This document shows, one piece after another, positions 17,812-27,678 of a stretch of DNA of 64,000 nucleotides (positions are counted from its first letter, which is position 1; every line of letters begins with the position of its first letter). The DNA lies in assembly GCA_965247015.1 (NCBI GenBank), contig CBDFGG010000004.1:620001-684000 (forward strand), written 5' to 3'. The DNA is from JAIXWP01 sp965247015. GTDB lineage: Bacteria > Bacteroidota > Bacteroidia > Flavobacteriales_D > Sanyastnellaceae. A program made the translations under genes and the position numbers. The notes under the pieces were generated by a model. It did no database searches, was not told where the DNA came from, and saw only the letters and a list, made by a program, of their open reading frames with translations.

Positions 17812-19719
17812 CTATTTTTTTTGAGCAAATTTAATCTCTGTTCGGCGATTTACAGCATGTTCGCCTTCTTCACATATTACTTGATCTGTGCACTCATTGA
17901 CAAGAGCGGTTTCTCCCCAAGCTTTTACTGATAAACGTTCCTTACTGATTCCTTTTGAAACTAAATACTGCACAATAGACTGAGCGCGGCTTTCAGACAA
18001 TTTATAATTGTAGTCAGATCTACCCCGACTATCTGTATGTGCATTCAATTCTACAGTAAGAGCAGGATTCAAGTTGAGAATAGCGGTCAATTGATCCAAT
18101 TGCTCCTTCGAGTCAGGAGAGAGTTTGGCGCTGTTCAATTCATAATAAACTCTGTTAATGATAAAGACATCCTCGTTGGATATAGTGAGTGCCCTTCCTG
18201 CTTCATTAACCAATTCAATGGCTTTGTCGAATTTAGTTCTTCGATAGAAACCCTCATTTTCCAAGATGGGCAACACAAGTGATTTTCCATTATCAAAAAT
18301 GACGAGACGATCTGCTTTGGCCGATTCGCTTAGCTTGAATACATACTCAGCAGAAGGATCAATATTATCGAACTTGAAATAGCCCGTCTCATTGGTGTAC
18401 GCGACAGCTACAACATCTCCATTTTTATCAATAATTGCAATTGGACTTTTGGTAATCGTTGTTCTTGTTTGCTGTGGGATGATGCGCCCTTCAATTGAAA
18501 TATCAAGTACGCTCTCATCATCATTCTTTATAATTGGCAAATTGCTGTAGATAAAGCGAAGCAGCTCCAACTCAAGTTCACCTTTTTCATTGAATCTAAA
18601 TTTTCTAACTCTATTACCGCTGCTATCCACCACGTAGAGACAACAAGAGGCTAGCAAACCTTGGTTTATGCCTGTTAGCTTCACCTTATATTTCTGTTCA
18701 AGTAAGAGGTTTTTAAGAGCGAGCACACCAACGCTATTTGTGTTTCCAGTGTGCACTAATTCATTTTTCGAGTTTCGAAACTCAAGACTAGCAGCAGGCA
18801 TTGCGAGACCATTGCACTCGAGAAACGCAGAGTATTGGACAGCCTCGTTTCGAGTCAAAGTTCTTTCAAACAAGTAGAGGTCTTTCCCTCCGGTTCCTTT
18901 GAATCTTTCTGATGAAACGACCCCTCTATTTTCATCAATAAATAAAATCATCCACTCATCGCCTTCTGAGTTGATGGGAGATTCAAGTTGAATGGCATTC
19001 ATCCATTGCTGTTTTCCCTCTGACCTAAAAATTTCAAACCCTTTCTCAGGTACCCATCCATTGGATGAAAAATAAATATCCCCATTAAAGATGGTCGGAA
19101 AGAGTTCATTCGCCGAGGTATTGACTTGTCCACCGCAGTTTGCAGGATGTGTCCACCCCTCGTTTGTTTTATAGGCGTACCAAATATCCATACCGCCTTG
19201 GCCTCCATGTCGGTTACTCGAAAATGTCAGCACCCCTAGTGTTGCGTCAAAAAACGGACTTGAGTAATCATAGTCATCATTACAAAATGACAGCATCTCG
19301 GGTGAAGTCCACCCCGTCTCTGTCTTTTTCACCTTATATATTTTCGACTTTCCTTTTGATGCGGAGTTAAATGATTGACTTGATGAAAAATAGAATACCT
19401 GCTCCTTATCATCGAAAGATGCAGTAGTGATTGCTGCACAAGGTTTGAAATTGAATAATGGATGGACAGAGGCCAGAGCAGCAAACGAACTTTCTTTTTT
19501 TCCAAGAATAAGATGATAGCCTTTGAATTGATTCCAAGATTTGGAAGCAGATCCTTCGGCATTATTGGTTGAGATAATTAGCTCATCGAGGTAGAAGCCA
19601 CATGCTACTTCATCATTGACACTATTGATCCCTTCCATGGGCTGAACATGATAATTCCATTGTGCTTGCGCATGGAATGCAATCAGCACAAGAAAAATAG
19701 TCACAAATCGGATTGTCAT
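17812..19719 (-). CDS. PorE-like OmpA family protein with PD40 repeats
   Basis: 635 residues from ATG 19719 (a GTG five codons upstream is less likely). Signal peptide, then WD40-like PD40 beta-propeller repeats (motifs YSSPFFD...LTFSSNRHGGQGGMDIWYA and ELFPTIFNGDIYFSSNG), a carboxypeptidase-regulatory-like domain around residues 395-470 (GYFKFDNIDPSAEYVFKL), and a C-terminal OmpA peptidoglycan-binding domain (VELNAHTDSRGRSDYNYKLS). The architecture resembles the T9SS cell-wall tether PorE, but lacks an evident N-terminal TPR; other Bacteroidota OmpA/PD40 proteins share it. Confidence 0.8.
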   Translation of the reverse strand: MTIRFVTIFLVLIAFHAQAQWNYHVQPMEGINSVNDEVACGFYLDELIISTNNAEGSASKSWNQFKGYHLILGKKESSFAALASVHPLFNFKPCAAITTASFDDKEQVFYFSSSQSFNSASKGKSKIYKVKKTETGWTSPEMLSFCNDDYDYSSPFFDATLGVLTFSSNRHGGQGGMDIWYAYKTNEGWTHPANCGGQVNTSANELFPTIFNGDIYFSSNGWVPEKGFEIFRSEGKQQWMNAIQLESPINSEGDEWMILFIDENRGVVSSERFKGTGGKDLYLFERTLTRNEAVQYSAFLECNGLAMPAASLEFRNSKNELVHTGNTNSVGVLALKNLLLEQKYKVKLTGINQGLLASCCLYVVDSSGNRVRKFRFNEKGELELELLRFIYSNLPIIKNDDESVLDISIEGRIIPQQTRTTITKSPIAIIDKNGDVVAVAYTNETGYFKFDNIDPSAEYVFKLSESAKADRLVIFDNGKSLVLPILENEGFYRRTKFDKAIELVNEAGRALTISNEDVFIINRVYYELNSAKLSPDSKEQLDQLTAILNLNPALTVELNAHTDSRGRSDYNYKLSESRAQSIVQYLVSKGISKERLSVKAWGETALVNECTDQVICEEGEHAVNRRTEIKFAQKK

Positions 19720-19805
19720 GTTAGGTGATACCACGAAACGAAATTCATGAATATTCTAGAGCTAGAAACACGCTAACTCAGTATTTATCAAGAATAAAAG
19801 GTGGA

Positions 19806-20393
19806 TTAACCTTCCTGATTTTCCTCTTTCCAAAGACGATAAACATCCTCCAACATTTCATACCACTCCGCTCCAAATCTGCGAGTGAGGGGGTCTTTGA
19901 GGAATTTATAGACTGGAACTTGGAGCTTGCTTCCACATTCACATGCGGGCTTGCAAATTGGCCAGCGATGATAATTTACCCCGATATAATCTTTGAGTTT
20001 GGAAAGTCTGATTGGGTAGAGGTGACAACTGATCGGCTTTTTCCAAGAGGTTTTACCTTCTAAATATGCTTTTTCAAGGGCACATTTAGCGATTTGGTTT
20101 TCGTCGTAATAAACGAAAGCGCATTCGGCATGCTCGTAGACCAATGTGGTGACAAGATCTCCGTCATAATCCATTTGATAAAGGCCGTCGCGTTCAATGG
20201 CTCGAATTCCTTCAGGAGTCATATATGGTTTGGTCGCCTCATAAACCTCTTCGAGCTTTGAGATTTCATCCTGCTCGAGAGGGGCTCCACTTTCCCCTTC
20301 CACACAACACGCTCCTTTGCACGCATTGAGATCACACACAAAATATTCATCGAATATTTCCTCACTAATGAGGGTTTCACCAACAATTATCAT
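19806..20393 (-). CDS. DUF3109 cysteine-rich protein
   Basis: 195-residue cytoplasmic protein common in Bacteroidota. Conserved cysteines are clustered at the start (CDLNACKGACC) and again in CALEKAYLEG, SCHLYPIR and WPICKPACECG, consistent with an iron-sulfur or zinc site of the YkgJ type. Function is unknown. It is followed by the PorE-like gene on the same strand after about 85 bases. Confidence 0.85.
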   Translation of the reverse strand: MIIVGETLISEEIFDEYFVCDLNACKGACCVEGESGAPLEQDEISKLEEVYEATKPYMTPEGIRAIERDGLYQMDYDGDLVTTLVYEHAECAFVYYDENQIAKCALEKAYLEGKTSWKKPISCHLYPIRLSKLKDYIGVNYHRWPICKPACECGSKLQVPVYKFLKDPLTRRFGAEWYEMLEDVYRLWKEENQEG

Positions 20394-20746
20394 GGCGCAA
20401 AGATGCTTTACAAAAATTTATTCGCTGCCATTCGAAGAAAATATCGTGTGTCATGGATTCTTCAAATAAGTAGCATTTAACACAACTTGAAAATTATAAA
20501 AAACTGTATACCAGCTAATTAAACAAATATATAGCTCTTGAAAACACCAAGAAATTGTCGACTAATCAGTTTTTTCTTTCGACGAAACTTGATTTTTTGT
20601 CGATTATTTTAATTTTAACTCATAAGTGTTTTATCTTTGTGCCCAAACACAGACTAGTTATCGCCATTTCTTCTTGAAAGACAAAGTCTTAAAAAAGAGA
20701 AACGAGCACTAACCTAAACAGAATTAATAACCAAAACAGACAAACA
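20394..20746. other. 353-base intergenic region: divergent promoters
   Basis: No gene is seen. It carries three copies of a GTCGA core (20557-20561, 20579-20583 on the other strand, 20599-20603) and a -7 box at 20632. It separates the DUF3109 gene (-) from the secreted-protein/HYR giant pair (+). Confidence 0.6.
20632..20639 (+). promoter_or_regulatory. Candidate -7 box (TATCTTTG) for the secreted-protein/HYR operon
   Basis: TATCTTTG matches the Bacteroidota TAnnTTTG consensus and would give a leader of about 100 bases before ATG 20747. No clear TTG -33 element lies at the usual distance; the GTCGA cluster upstream could bind an activator instead. Confidence 0.45.
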
Positions 20747-21160
20747 ATGAAGATTTCATTGACTTCAGGAATGGCGCATAAAGCACCATCAAAAAGCAAG
20801 TTGTTCGTGATCAAGGCAATTTGTGTATCCATTCTTTTGTTTTTCATTTCTGCGAGCAGCTTTTCACAGAGCTACCCGACAGCGACGGTAAGTTCTAATG
20901 GTATTCTTCAGCTTCCAACAGCTGAGCCATTGGCAAACACTTACACGTTCGACCTATCTAATTTGTCCTTCGCTAGCGAAGAAGCAATGACTAATTTCTT
21001 AAGAGTTCGTTGCACAGAAGACATCATCTTCAGAGCATTCCCAAGTGAAAATAAAGGAATCGTAAGTCTTCAAAGAAAGCAACACCCAACTTGGACTGTA
21101 GCTGATTGGAACGCGGCGATTGAAAGCGCTCTAGCCAACCAACCACTCTTGAATAACTAA
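20747..21160 (+). CDS. Small secreted protein of unknown function
   Basis: 137 residues with an unusually long, basic N-terminus before the hydrophobic signal (ICVSILLFFISASSFSQ, cleavage near residue 41). The mature ~95 residues have no cysteine pair; the only cysteine is in RVRCTEDI. No family recognised. It ends 28 bases before the HYR giant and shares its promoter region, so the two are probably cotranscribed; a chaperone or co-secreted partner role is possible but unproven. Confidence 0.7.
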   Translation: MKISLTSGMAHKAPSKSKLFVIKAICVSILLFFISASSFSQSYPTATVSSNGILQLPTAEPLANTYTFDLSNLSFASEEAMTNFLRVRCTEDIIFRAFPSENKGIVSLQRKQHPTWTVADWNAAIESALANQPLLNN

Positions 21161-21188
21161 ACCTAAACGATAAACAACCTTTACACAG

Positions 21189-24100
21189 ATGAAAAGCTTC
21201 TACAATAAGCTACAGGCTGTTTTTGCAACGATCATTTGTTTGTGGGCAATACAAACAAATGCACAGTTACAAGTAAACAGTTCTGTAACAGCAAATGCTC
21301 TGGCCAACCAAATTGTTGGTACCGGGGTAACTATTTCCAATGTGAATCTTGATTGCGCTCCTGAAGCGTACGGAATCTTCACCAACGGAAATACCACGAA
21401 TATCGGCTTGACGAATGGGGTTCTCCTTACAACAGGAGCAGCTTCTGATGCAATCGGTCCGAACACAGACGGTGGCACCAGCGTTGATAACCCAAGTGCT
21501 TACAATGGCCACTCTGGATTAGACCCGTTAACTCCGTGGTCTATTCAAGACGCATGTGCTCTTTCTTTCGATTTCGTTGCTGAAAGTGATTTCATCACTG
21601 TTCAGTACGTTTTCGCATCAGAAGAATACAATGAATACGTTTGTTCTCAATACAACGACATTTTTGCATTCTTCGTTAGCGGCCCTAACCCCCTAGGTGG
21701 AAATTATAACAACACCAACCTTGCACTTGTACCTAACTCTACTTTACCAGTATCTGTTAACTCTATCAATAATGGTAATAGAGGTCAGTTCGGAAGCAAT
21801 GAAAATTGTCTTGCTCTGAACAACAACGCATACTATATCAATAACAACAATGGAATGACCATCGCTTATGATGGTTTCACCGTTACTCTTACAGCGCAAG
21901 TAGCTGTAATTCCTGGCGAAACATACTCATTCGAATTTGCTATCGCAGATATTTCTGACAGCATTCTTGATTCTGGTGTATTCATTAAGGGAAGCAGTTT
22001 CTCTATTTTCCTTTGTCAAGCAGGAACAGTTTCTTTCGCAAATCCAAATGTTGGTAATTACTACTGCACACAGGATTTGATTTCTGATGTTTTCCAAGTT
22101 GTAACAAATGCTGTTTCAACTAGTGATTTCTACGAATTCCTTTTGACAGATCTTTCAGGAAATATTCTTCAGAAAAATACTACTGGATTATTTGATTTGA
22201 ATAGCTACGGAGTAGCGTCATTCAACATCTACGGTCTATCTTATTCAGGTGAAGTTTCAGGAATTGCCGTTGGCAATAACATTTCTGATATTTCTGCAGT
22301 GGCAGAAGAAGGTTGTTTTGAATTGAGCAACGCACTTCCAATCGAAGGTCGCGAATGTGATATTCCTCCTGTATTGGAATGTCCTGCAGATCTTGAATTA
22401 ACTTGCCTTGACATCGTTCCAGCTGCTAACACTGCTTCTGTAGTTCTAGTAAGCGAAGGATGTTCTTCATCTTCTATTACATGGAATGGTGATGTATTCA
22501 GCGGCAATTCTTGCGAGTATACAATTACTCGTACTTATGCGTCTATCGATGATTGCGGAAACATTGGCACTTGTGCTCAAGAAATTCATGTCATTGATAA
22601 TATCGCTCCAACTGCTGAAAACGTTCCAGCGAATGTAACGTTTGCATGTGGTTCAGATATTCCTTCATCAGTTGATCCAATCTTCTCTGATGTTTGCAAC
22701 GAAGTAACATTTACAAGAGAAGATATTATTGTTGACCTAGCGTGCGGATATGAAGTTCACAGAACTTGGACAGCAACAGACCTTTGTGGAAATACTTCTG
22801 AATTCGTTCAGGTATTGACTGCAATTGACACTACTGCTCCATCATTCGCTCCAGTTCAACCTTACATTCATGTAGCTTGTGATCAAGTGGCTAATCTTCC
22901 ACTTCCAACTGCTACTGACGCTTGTAGCGATGTAACTGTGACGTTCACTGAAACATTAAATTCAGGTGGATGTCTTGGTGTTCTTCAAAGAATTTACACA
23001 GCAACTGATGCTTGTGGAAATACTGCAACAGTAACACAGTTCATCAGCATTCAGGACAATGTTGGTCCAGTGATTGAAAATCCAGCAAATGCTACTGTAG
23101 AATGTGATGTCGCTCCAACTCAAATTCCACTCATTGAAATTTATGATGCTTGCGGATATGATGTAACTATTCTTGAGGCTACTCAAGAAATCATCACCAT
23201 CGATGCTTGCACCTATCAAATTGTTTGGCATTGGGAAGCGATGGACTATTGCGACAACGTAAGTGAAGCCACTACAACTATCACTGTTGTTGATACTACT
23301 GCTCCAATCATCACTCTTCAAGGTGAAGATGCTACATACAATTGTGATCAGCCTTTCACCGCTCCTGCTGGTGCATTGGTTTCTGACAATTGTGTTGAAT
23401 TCCCTTCTCTTGAATTAAGCATTGATACAATTGCTGGTAACTGTGCAAACAACTACCAAATCGTTTACACTTGGACTGCAAATGACATGTGTGGAAACGT
23501 TAGCGAAGCATCTATCACTTATACTATTCAAGACATCACTGGTCCTGTTTTCTCTGAAAACAACCAAGTTCAATTCTTATATGAGTGTGATGTAGTAATT
23601 CCAGTGATTACTCCATTCGCTTCTGACGCTTGCAGCGATATTACCCTTACATACGATGACTCTCAAGAATGGTCAGAAGGTTGTACTTCAGGTTTCGTTC
23701 GTATTTGGACTGCAACTGATGCTTGTGGTAATTACTCAAACTTCTCTCAGTATATCCAAATTGTTGACACTACAGCTCCATCTATTGAAGGAGTGCTTGA
23801 ACTGTCTATTCTTTGTGATAATATCGAAGAGTCTTATGTTACAGTTTCTGATAACTGTAATGAGTTTGAATTATCTATCAGTGATGATCATGTTTCTGGC
23901 TCTTGCGCTGGCCGTATCATCCGCGTTTATACTGCAACTGATGTTTGTGGAAATACTTCTGAGTTTACTCAGATCCTCAACTTGATTGATAACACACTTC
24001 CTGTAGCTAACAACGAAGTTGCTAACCTTTCACTTGAGTGCGGTCAAATGATTCCATCTTTTGATCCAGCTTTCTCTGACAACTGTGACGAAATGCTTGA

Positions 24101-27100
24101 GACTACTTTCGATCAAGAAAGTGTATTCAGTAACAATGGTTGTACAGAAACTATTACTCAAACTTGGACAGCAACAGATGATTGTAACAACACACTAGAA
24201 GTAGTTCGTGTAATTACAATCAATGATACTACTGCTCCATCTTTCGACGAGCTTCCAGAAAACACTACTATTCAGTGCGGAACTATCATTCCTACTGCAT
24301 ACGTTACTGCTTATGATGTTTGTGCTGGTGATCTAGTAGCTACTTTCAACGATGAAATTGTTGAAGGTAACTGCGATGCGAACTACACTATCGAAAGAAC
24401 TTGGACTGCTATAGACAACTGTGGTAATGATGTTCAACATGTTCAATACATCACAGTAGTTGACACTAACGCTCCAACATTTGGAGAATCAAATCAGACT
24501 TACTTCACATTTGAATGTAATACTCCTTATGAGTTACCTCAACCTGTAGCAACAGATCTATGCTCTGAAATTACTTATTCATCTGAAGAAGGTAATTCAT
24601 GGGTAGATGGCTGCACCACTGGATACTCAGTAGTTTGGACAGCAACTGATGCATGTGGAAATTATTCTACTTTCACTCAGTATGTTCAGATTGTTGATAC
24701 TACTGCACCATCTATCGAAGGTGAAGAAGTAATCACTGTAGAGTGTGACCAACTAGAAGATTATTACATCACATTCACCGACAACTGCAATGAAACTGAA
24801 GCTTCATTCACTGAGGTTGTAGTTACTGGATCATGTGATGGTACTATCATCAGAACATATGTAGTTTCAGACATCTGTGGTAATGAGTCGACGTTTACAC
24901 AAACCATCAACTTGATTGACTCGACCTTCCCAACGATTGCTGAGCAACCAGAAAATATTACTGTAGAATGTGGTGATGACTATCCTGCATTTATTCCACA
25001 GTTCAGCGATAACTGTGATGAAAACTTATTACTTGATGCAAATTCTAACTTCGGTTTCGATGAAGAACTTTGCGCAGAGCTTATTTCACAATCATGGTCA
25101 GCTACTGACAACTGTGGCAACACAACAACAGTATCTCGTATCATCACAATCATTGACACAACCAACCCATACTTCACTGAGACTCCAATGAGTTATTCAG
25201 TGTCTTGTGAGGATGCTGAAAACATCATCTTCGATGAAGCTTCTGCTGGTGACGTTTGTGATAACGAAGTAGAAGTTGTTGCAAACAACGTGATCATACC
25301 AGGAAACTGCCCAGGTAACTATGTTATCGAGCGCACTTATACTGCAACTGATTACTGCGGCAATTTTGTAAACTATGTTCAAACCATCACGGTATTTGAT
25401 AACGCTGGACCAGACTTTACATTCGTTCCAGAAAACACAACCGTAAGCTGTCTAGAGTTTAATGGCTTTGAAGCTGCAACAGCAACTGATAATTGTAGCG
25501 GTGCTACCATCACTTTTGTTGATTCTGTTGTTCCATTTACACAAGAAGGTACTAGTGATGACTGCGGTCAATTCACTACCTACTCTCAAGGTGGATGGGG
25601 CGCTCCAAATGGCACTGCTGCCAACTATCGCGATGCAAATTTTGCAGGTGCGTTCCCTACTGGCTTGACTGTAGGTTGTGGAGATAATACTTACACATTT
25701 ACAAATGCCCAAGCAATTGAAAACTTCTTGCCAGCAGGCGGACAGTCTTCAGTTATCTCTGGAGCATCTATCAACCCAACAGGTGTGCAAAATCAATTAG
25801 CTTCTCAGCTTGTAGCTGCAAGCCTTGCAATTGGATTTGACGCTTACGATGCTGACTTCGGTGATTCAGAAGGATCGCTTGGATCGCTTGTATTCAACAA
25901 TGGCACATTCGAAGGAATGTCTATTTCACAAGTTGTTTACCAAGCTAATCTTGCACTTGGTGGATGCAGCAATGCATACAGCTTAACTTCACTTGCTTCT
26001 GCAATGGAAGTAATCAACCTAAACTATCACGAAGGTGACGAAGACAATGGTAACTTCTCTTGTGGTTCTGAATCTCTATGTGGTGAACTTCACACTAGAA
26101 CATGGACTGCAGTAGATGCTTGTGGAAACGCAACAACAGCTAGCGCTACGATCTTTGTTTATGACAATGTTGCTCCAACATTCGAAACAGAACTTGTAGA
26201 TGTTGTAGTTGAATGTGCTTCTGAAATTCCAGCAGCAGTAGAAGTAACTGCAACGGATGTTTGTGGTAATGTATTCGTTTCTACTGAAATCGAAGAAGTA
26301 ACAGGTGCTGATGACTGCGGAAATCAAATCCTTTATGTGCACTACACTGCTTCTGACGATTGTGGTAACATGTCTGAAACTGGATATTATATCACGGTTC
26401 TTGACGAAACAAACCCAACGTTTGAATCATGTCCAGAAAACTTGGTAATTGATTGTACAGCTTCATTACCTGAGCCTGCAGTTCTTGTTGCAACAGACAA
26501 CTGTGACAACGATGTAACTGTTACATACACTCAAACACTTTACGGAAACATTCCTGCAGAAGGTTCTATCTCTGACTGCAGATTATTGACTCCAGTAAGA
26601 CCAGCTAACAACCCATGTAACTATGCTTACGATTGGGCAATGGCTTTATTTGGAATGCCAACACAACACCGTTACTATGCGGTAACAGAAGGTAATCTTG
26701 TAAGATATCCTGATGGAACTGTACACGTAACTGCAGTTATGAATAACGCTATGAACAGCGAGAACGGTTGGAACGTGGACGTATGGTTCAACAACCAAAT
26801 GGATTGGAGCGAGTGGAGCTCACAAAGCTTCCCAACTAGCTTCAAGGCGGATTGTGGTGCAGATGGAACTAACCATGAAGAGTGGTTGTACTTCATCCTT
26901 GTAAATGGAGAAGGTGCAGAATTAACAGGATTCGGTGACTATGAAGGTAGCGCATTGAACCTAGGACATGCTCCATCTAATAAATACTTCGGATTCCAAT
27001 TGGGTGACGGTGCTAATAACTACAACGCTGTTGATAATGGATTCGGCGGATGGTTTACTTACAGTGGTTTATTCCTTGTAAATGAAGTTCCATTCGGTAA

Positions 27101-27569
27101 CCAACAAGGCAGTGTTTCTGGTGCTGGTGACTTTGCATTCGAATTAGATTGCTGCCCAGATTACTACGCTATGCGCCGTTGGACTGCAACTGATTGCTCA
27201 GGCAACCAAACAGTATGTGAGCAAATGATTTCATTCTCTGATCTATCAGTTGATGAAGAAGAAGTGCTTTCACCTGAAGTTCCTGCTGAGACTGTGAAAG
27301 AAGATAACACTGTGGTAGTTTCGGTTTATCCAAACCCTGCAGAAAACAATGCGACATTCACATTGGTATCTTCAGAAAGCAACAGAACAACTCTTGAGAT
27401 TTTCGATATCACAGGTGCAAAAGTTGCTTCAGTATTTAGCAGTGTAATTGAAGAAAATACTGAATACAAAATCTCAGTTGATGTAAGAACATTTGCAACT
27501 GGTATTTATACTTTCCGAGTGACAAGTGGCAATCACATTGAGCAAGGAAAATTGGTAATCAGCAAATAA
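21189..27569 (+). CDS. Giant T9SS-exported surface protein: choice-of-anchor L domain, HYR-like repeats, two nested modules, type A sorting domain
   Basis: 2126 residues. Signal peptide to about residue 25; a 'choice-of-anchor L' domain at about 35-260 (GVLLTTGAAS, YVFASEEYNEYV); then about 15 HYR-like repeats of ~90 residues, each with a W-x-A-x-D-x-CGN motif and ending in a (I/V)-D-T-T-A-P-like linker. Two unrelated modules interrupt the array (about residues 1458-1622 and 1794-1985). The tail from about 2044 (VSVYPNPAENNATF to KLVISK) is a T9SS type A sorting domain. Expected as a long, disulfide- or calcium-stabilised fibre on the cell surface, probably for adhesion. No enzymatic motif. 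Repeat copies have diverged enough that no long exact nucleotide repeat is apparent. Confidence 0.9.
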   Translation: MKSFYNKLQAVFATIICLWAIQTNAQLQVNSSVTANALANQIVGTGVTISNVNLDCAPEAYGIFTNGNTTNIGLTNGVLLTTGAASDAIGPNTDGGTSVDNPSAYNGHSGLDPLTPWSIQDACALSFDFVAESDFITVQYVFASEEYNEYVCSQYNDIFAFFVSGPNPLGGNYNNTNLALVPNSTLPVSVNSINNGNRGQFGSNENCLALNNNAYYINNNNGMTIAYDGFTVTLTAQVAVIPGETYSFEFAIADISDSILDSGVFIKGSSFSIFLCQAGTVSFANPNVGNYYCTQDLISDVFQVVTNAVSTSDFYEFLLTDLSGNILQKNTTGLFDLNSYGVASFNIYGLSYSGEVSGIAVGNNISDISAVAEEGCFELSNALPIEGRECDIPPVLECPADLELTCLDIVPAANTASVVLVSEGCSSSSITWNGDVFSGNSCEYTITRTYASIDDCGNIGTCAQEIHVIDNIAPTAENVPANVTFACGSDIPSSVDPIFSDVCNEVTFTREDIIVDLACGYEVHRTWTATDLCGNTSEFVQVLTAIDTTAPSFAPVQPYIHVACDQVANLPLPTATDACSDVTVTFTETLNSGGCLGVLQRIYTATDACGNTATVTQFISIQDNVGPVIENPANATVECDVAPTQIPLIEIYDACGYDVTILEATQEIITIDACTYQIVWHWEAMDYCDNVSEATTTITVVDTTAPIITLQGEDATYNCDQPFTAPAGALVSDNCVEFPSLELSIDTIAGNCANNYQIVYTWTANDMCGNVSEASITYTIQDITGPVFSENNQVQFLYECDVVIPVITPFASDACSDITLTYDDSQEWSEGCTSGFVRIWTATDACGNYSNFSQYIQIVDTTAPSIEGVLELSILCDNIEESYVTVSDNCNEFELSISDDHVSGSCAGRIIRVYTATDVCGNTSEFTQILNLIDNTLPVANNEVANLSLECGQMIPSFDPAFSDNCDEMLETTFDQESVFSNNGCTETITQTWTATDDCNNTLEVVRVITINDTTAPSFDELPENTTIQCGTIIPTAYVTAYDVCAGDLVATFNDEIVEGNCDANYTIERTWTAIDNCGNDVQHVQYITVVDTNAPTFGESNQTYFTFECNTPYELPQPVATDLCSEITYSSEEGNSWVDGCTTGYSVVWTATDACGNYSTFTQYVQIVDTTAPSIEGEEVITVECDQLEDYYITFTDNCNETEASFTEVVVTGSCDGTIIRTYVVSDICGNESTFTQTINLIDSTFPTIAEQPENITVECGDDYPAFIPQFSDNCDENLLLDANSNFGFDEELCAELISQSWSATDNCGNTTTVSRIITIIDTTNPYFTETPMSYSVSCEDAENIIFDEASAGDVCDNEVEVVANNVIIPGNCPGNYVIERTYTATDYCGNFVNYVQTITVFDNAGPDFTFVPENTTVSCLEFNGFEAATATDNCSGATITFVDSVVPFTQEGTSDDCGQFTTYSQGGWGAPNGTAANYRDANFAGAFPTGLTVGCGDNTYTFTNAQAIENFLPAGGQSSVISGASINPTGVQNQLASQLVAASLAIGFDAYDADFGDSEGSLGSLVFNNGTFEGMSISQVVYQANLALGGCSNAYSLTSLASAMEVINLNYHEGDEDNGNFSCGSESLCGELHTRTWTAVDACGNATTASATIFVYDNVAPTFETELVDVVVECASEIPAAVEVTATDVCGNVFVSTEIEEVTGADDCGNQILYVHYTASDDCGNMSETGYYITVLDETNPTFESCPENLVIDCTASLPEPAVLVATDNCDNDVTVTYTQTLYGNIPAEGSISDCRLLTPVRPANNPCNYAYDWAMALFGMPTQHRYYAVTEGNLVRYPDGTVHVTAVMNNAMNSENGWNVDVWFNNQMDWSEWSSQSFPTSFKADCGADGTNHEEWLYFILVNGEGAELTGFGDYEGSALNLGHAPSNKYFGFQLGDGANNYNAVDNGFGGWFTYSGLFLVNEVPFGNQQGSVSGAGDFAFELDCCPDYYAMRRWTATDCSGNQTVCEQMISFSDLSVDEEEVLSPEVPAETVKEDNTVVVSVYPNPAENNATFTLVSSESNRTTLEIFDITGAKVASVFSSVIEENTEYKISVDVRTFATGIYTFRVTSGNHIEQGKLVISK

Positions 27570-27601
27570 GCTTTGTTTGAAATAAACAATTCGTTTTATA
27601 C

Positions 27602-27634
27602 AAAAAACCCCTTCCATTGGAAGGGGTTTTTTAT
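27602..27634 (+). terminator. Terminator of the HYR giant
   Basis: Perfect stem AACCCCTTCC/GGAAGGGGTT with a three-base loop, flanked by an A-run and six T. It can act in both directions and sits 33 bases after the stop. Confidence 0.9.
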
Positions 27635-27678
27635 TTACCTTCGGCCCACTTATTTCTGTTTACTAATTGTTTTATTGT

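Noticed and set aside
22962..25712. Additional genes overlapping the HYR giant in other frames (e.g. 23656-23985 and 22962-23321)
   Set aside because: They are shadow frames of a Thr/Cys/Asp-rich repeat protein, with no start context or recognisable product.
22400..26400. CRISPR or tandem DNA repeat array
   Set aside because: The periodicity comes from ~90-residue HYR-like protein repeats with diverged codons; there are no short identical repeats with unique spacers.
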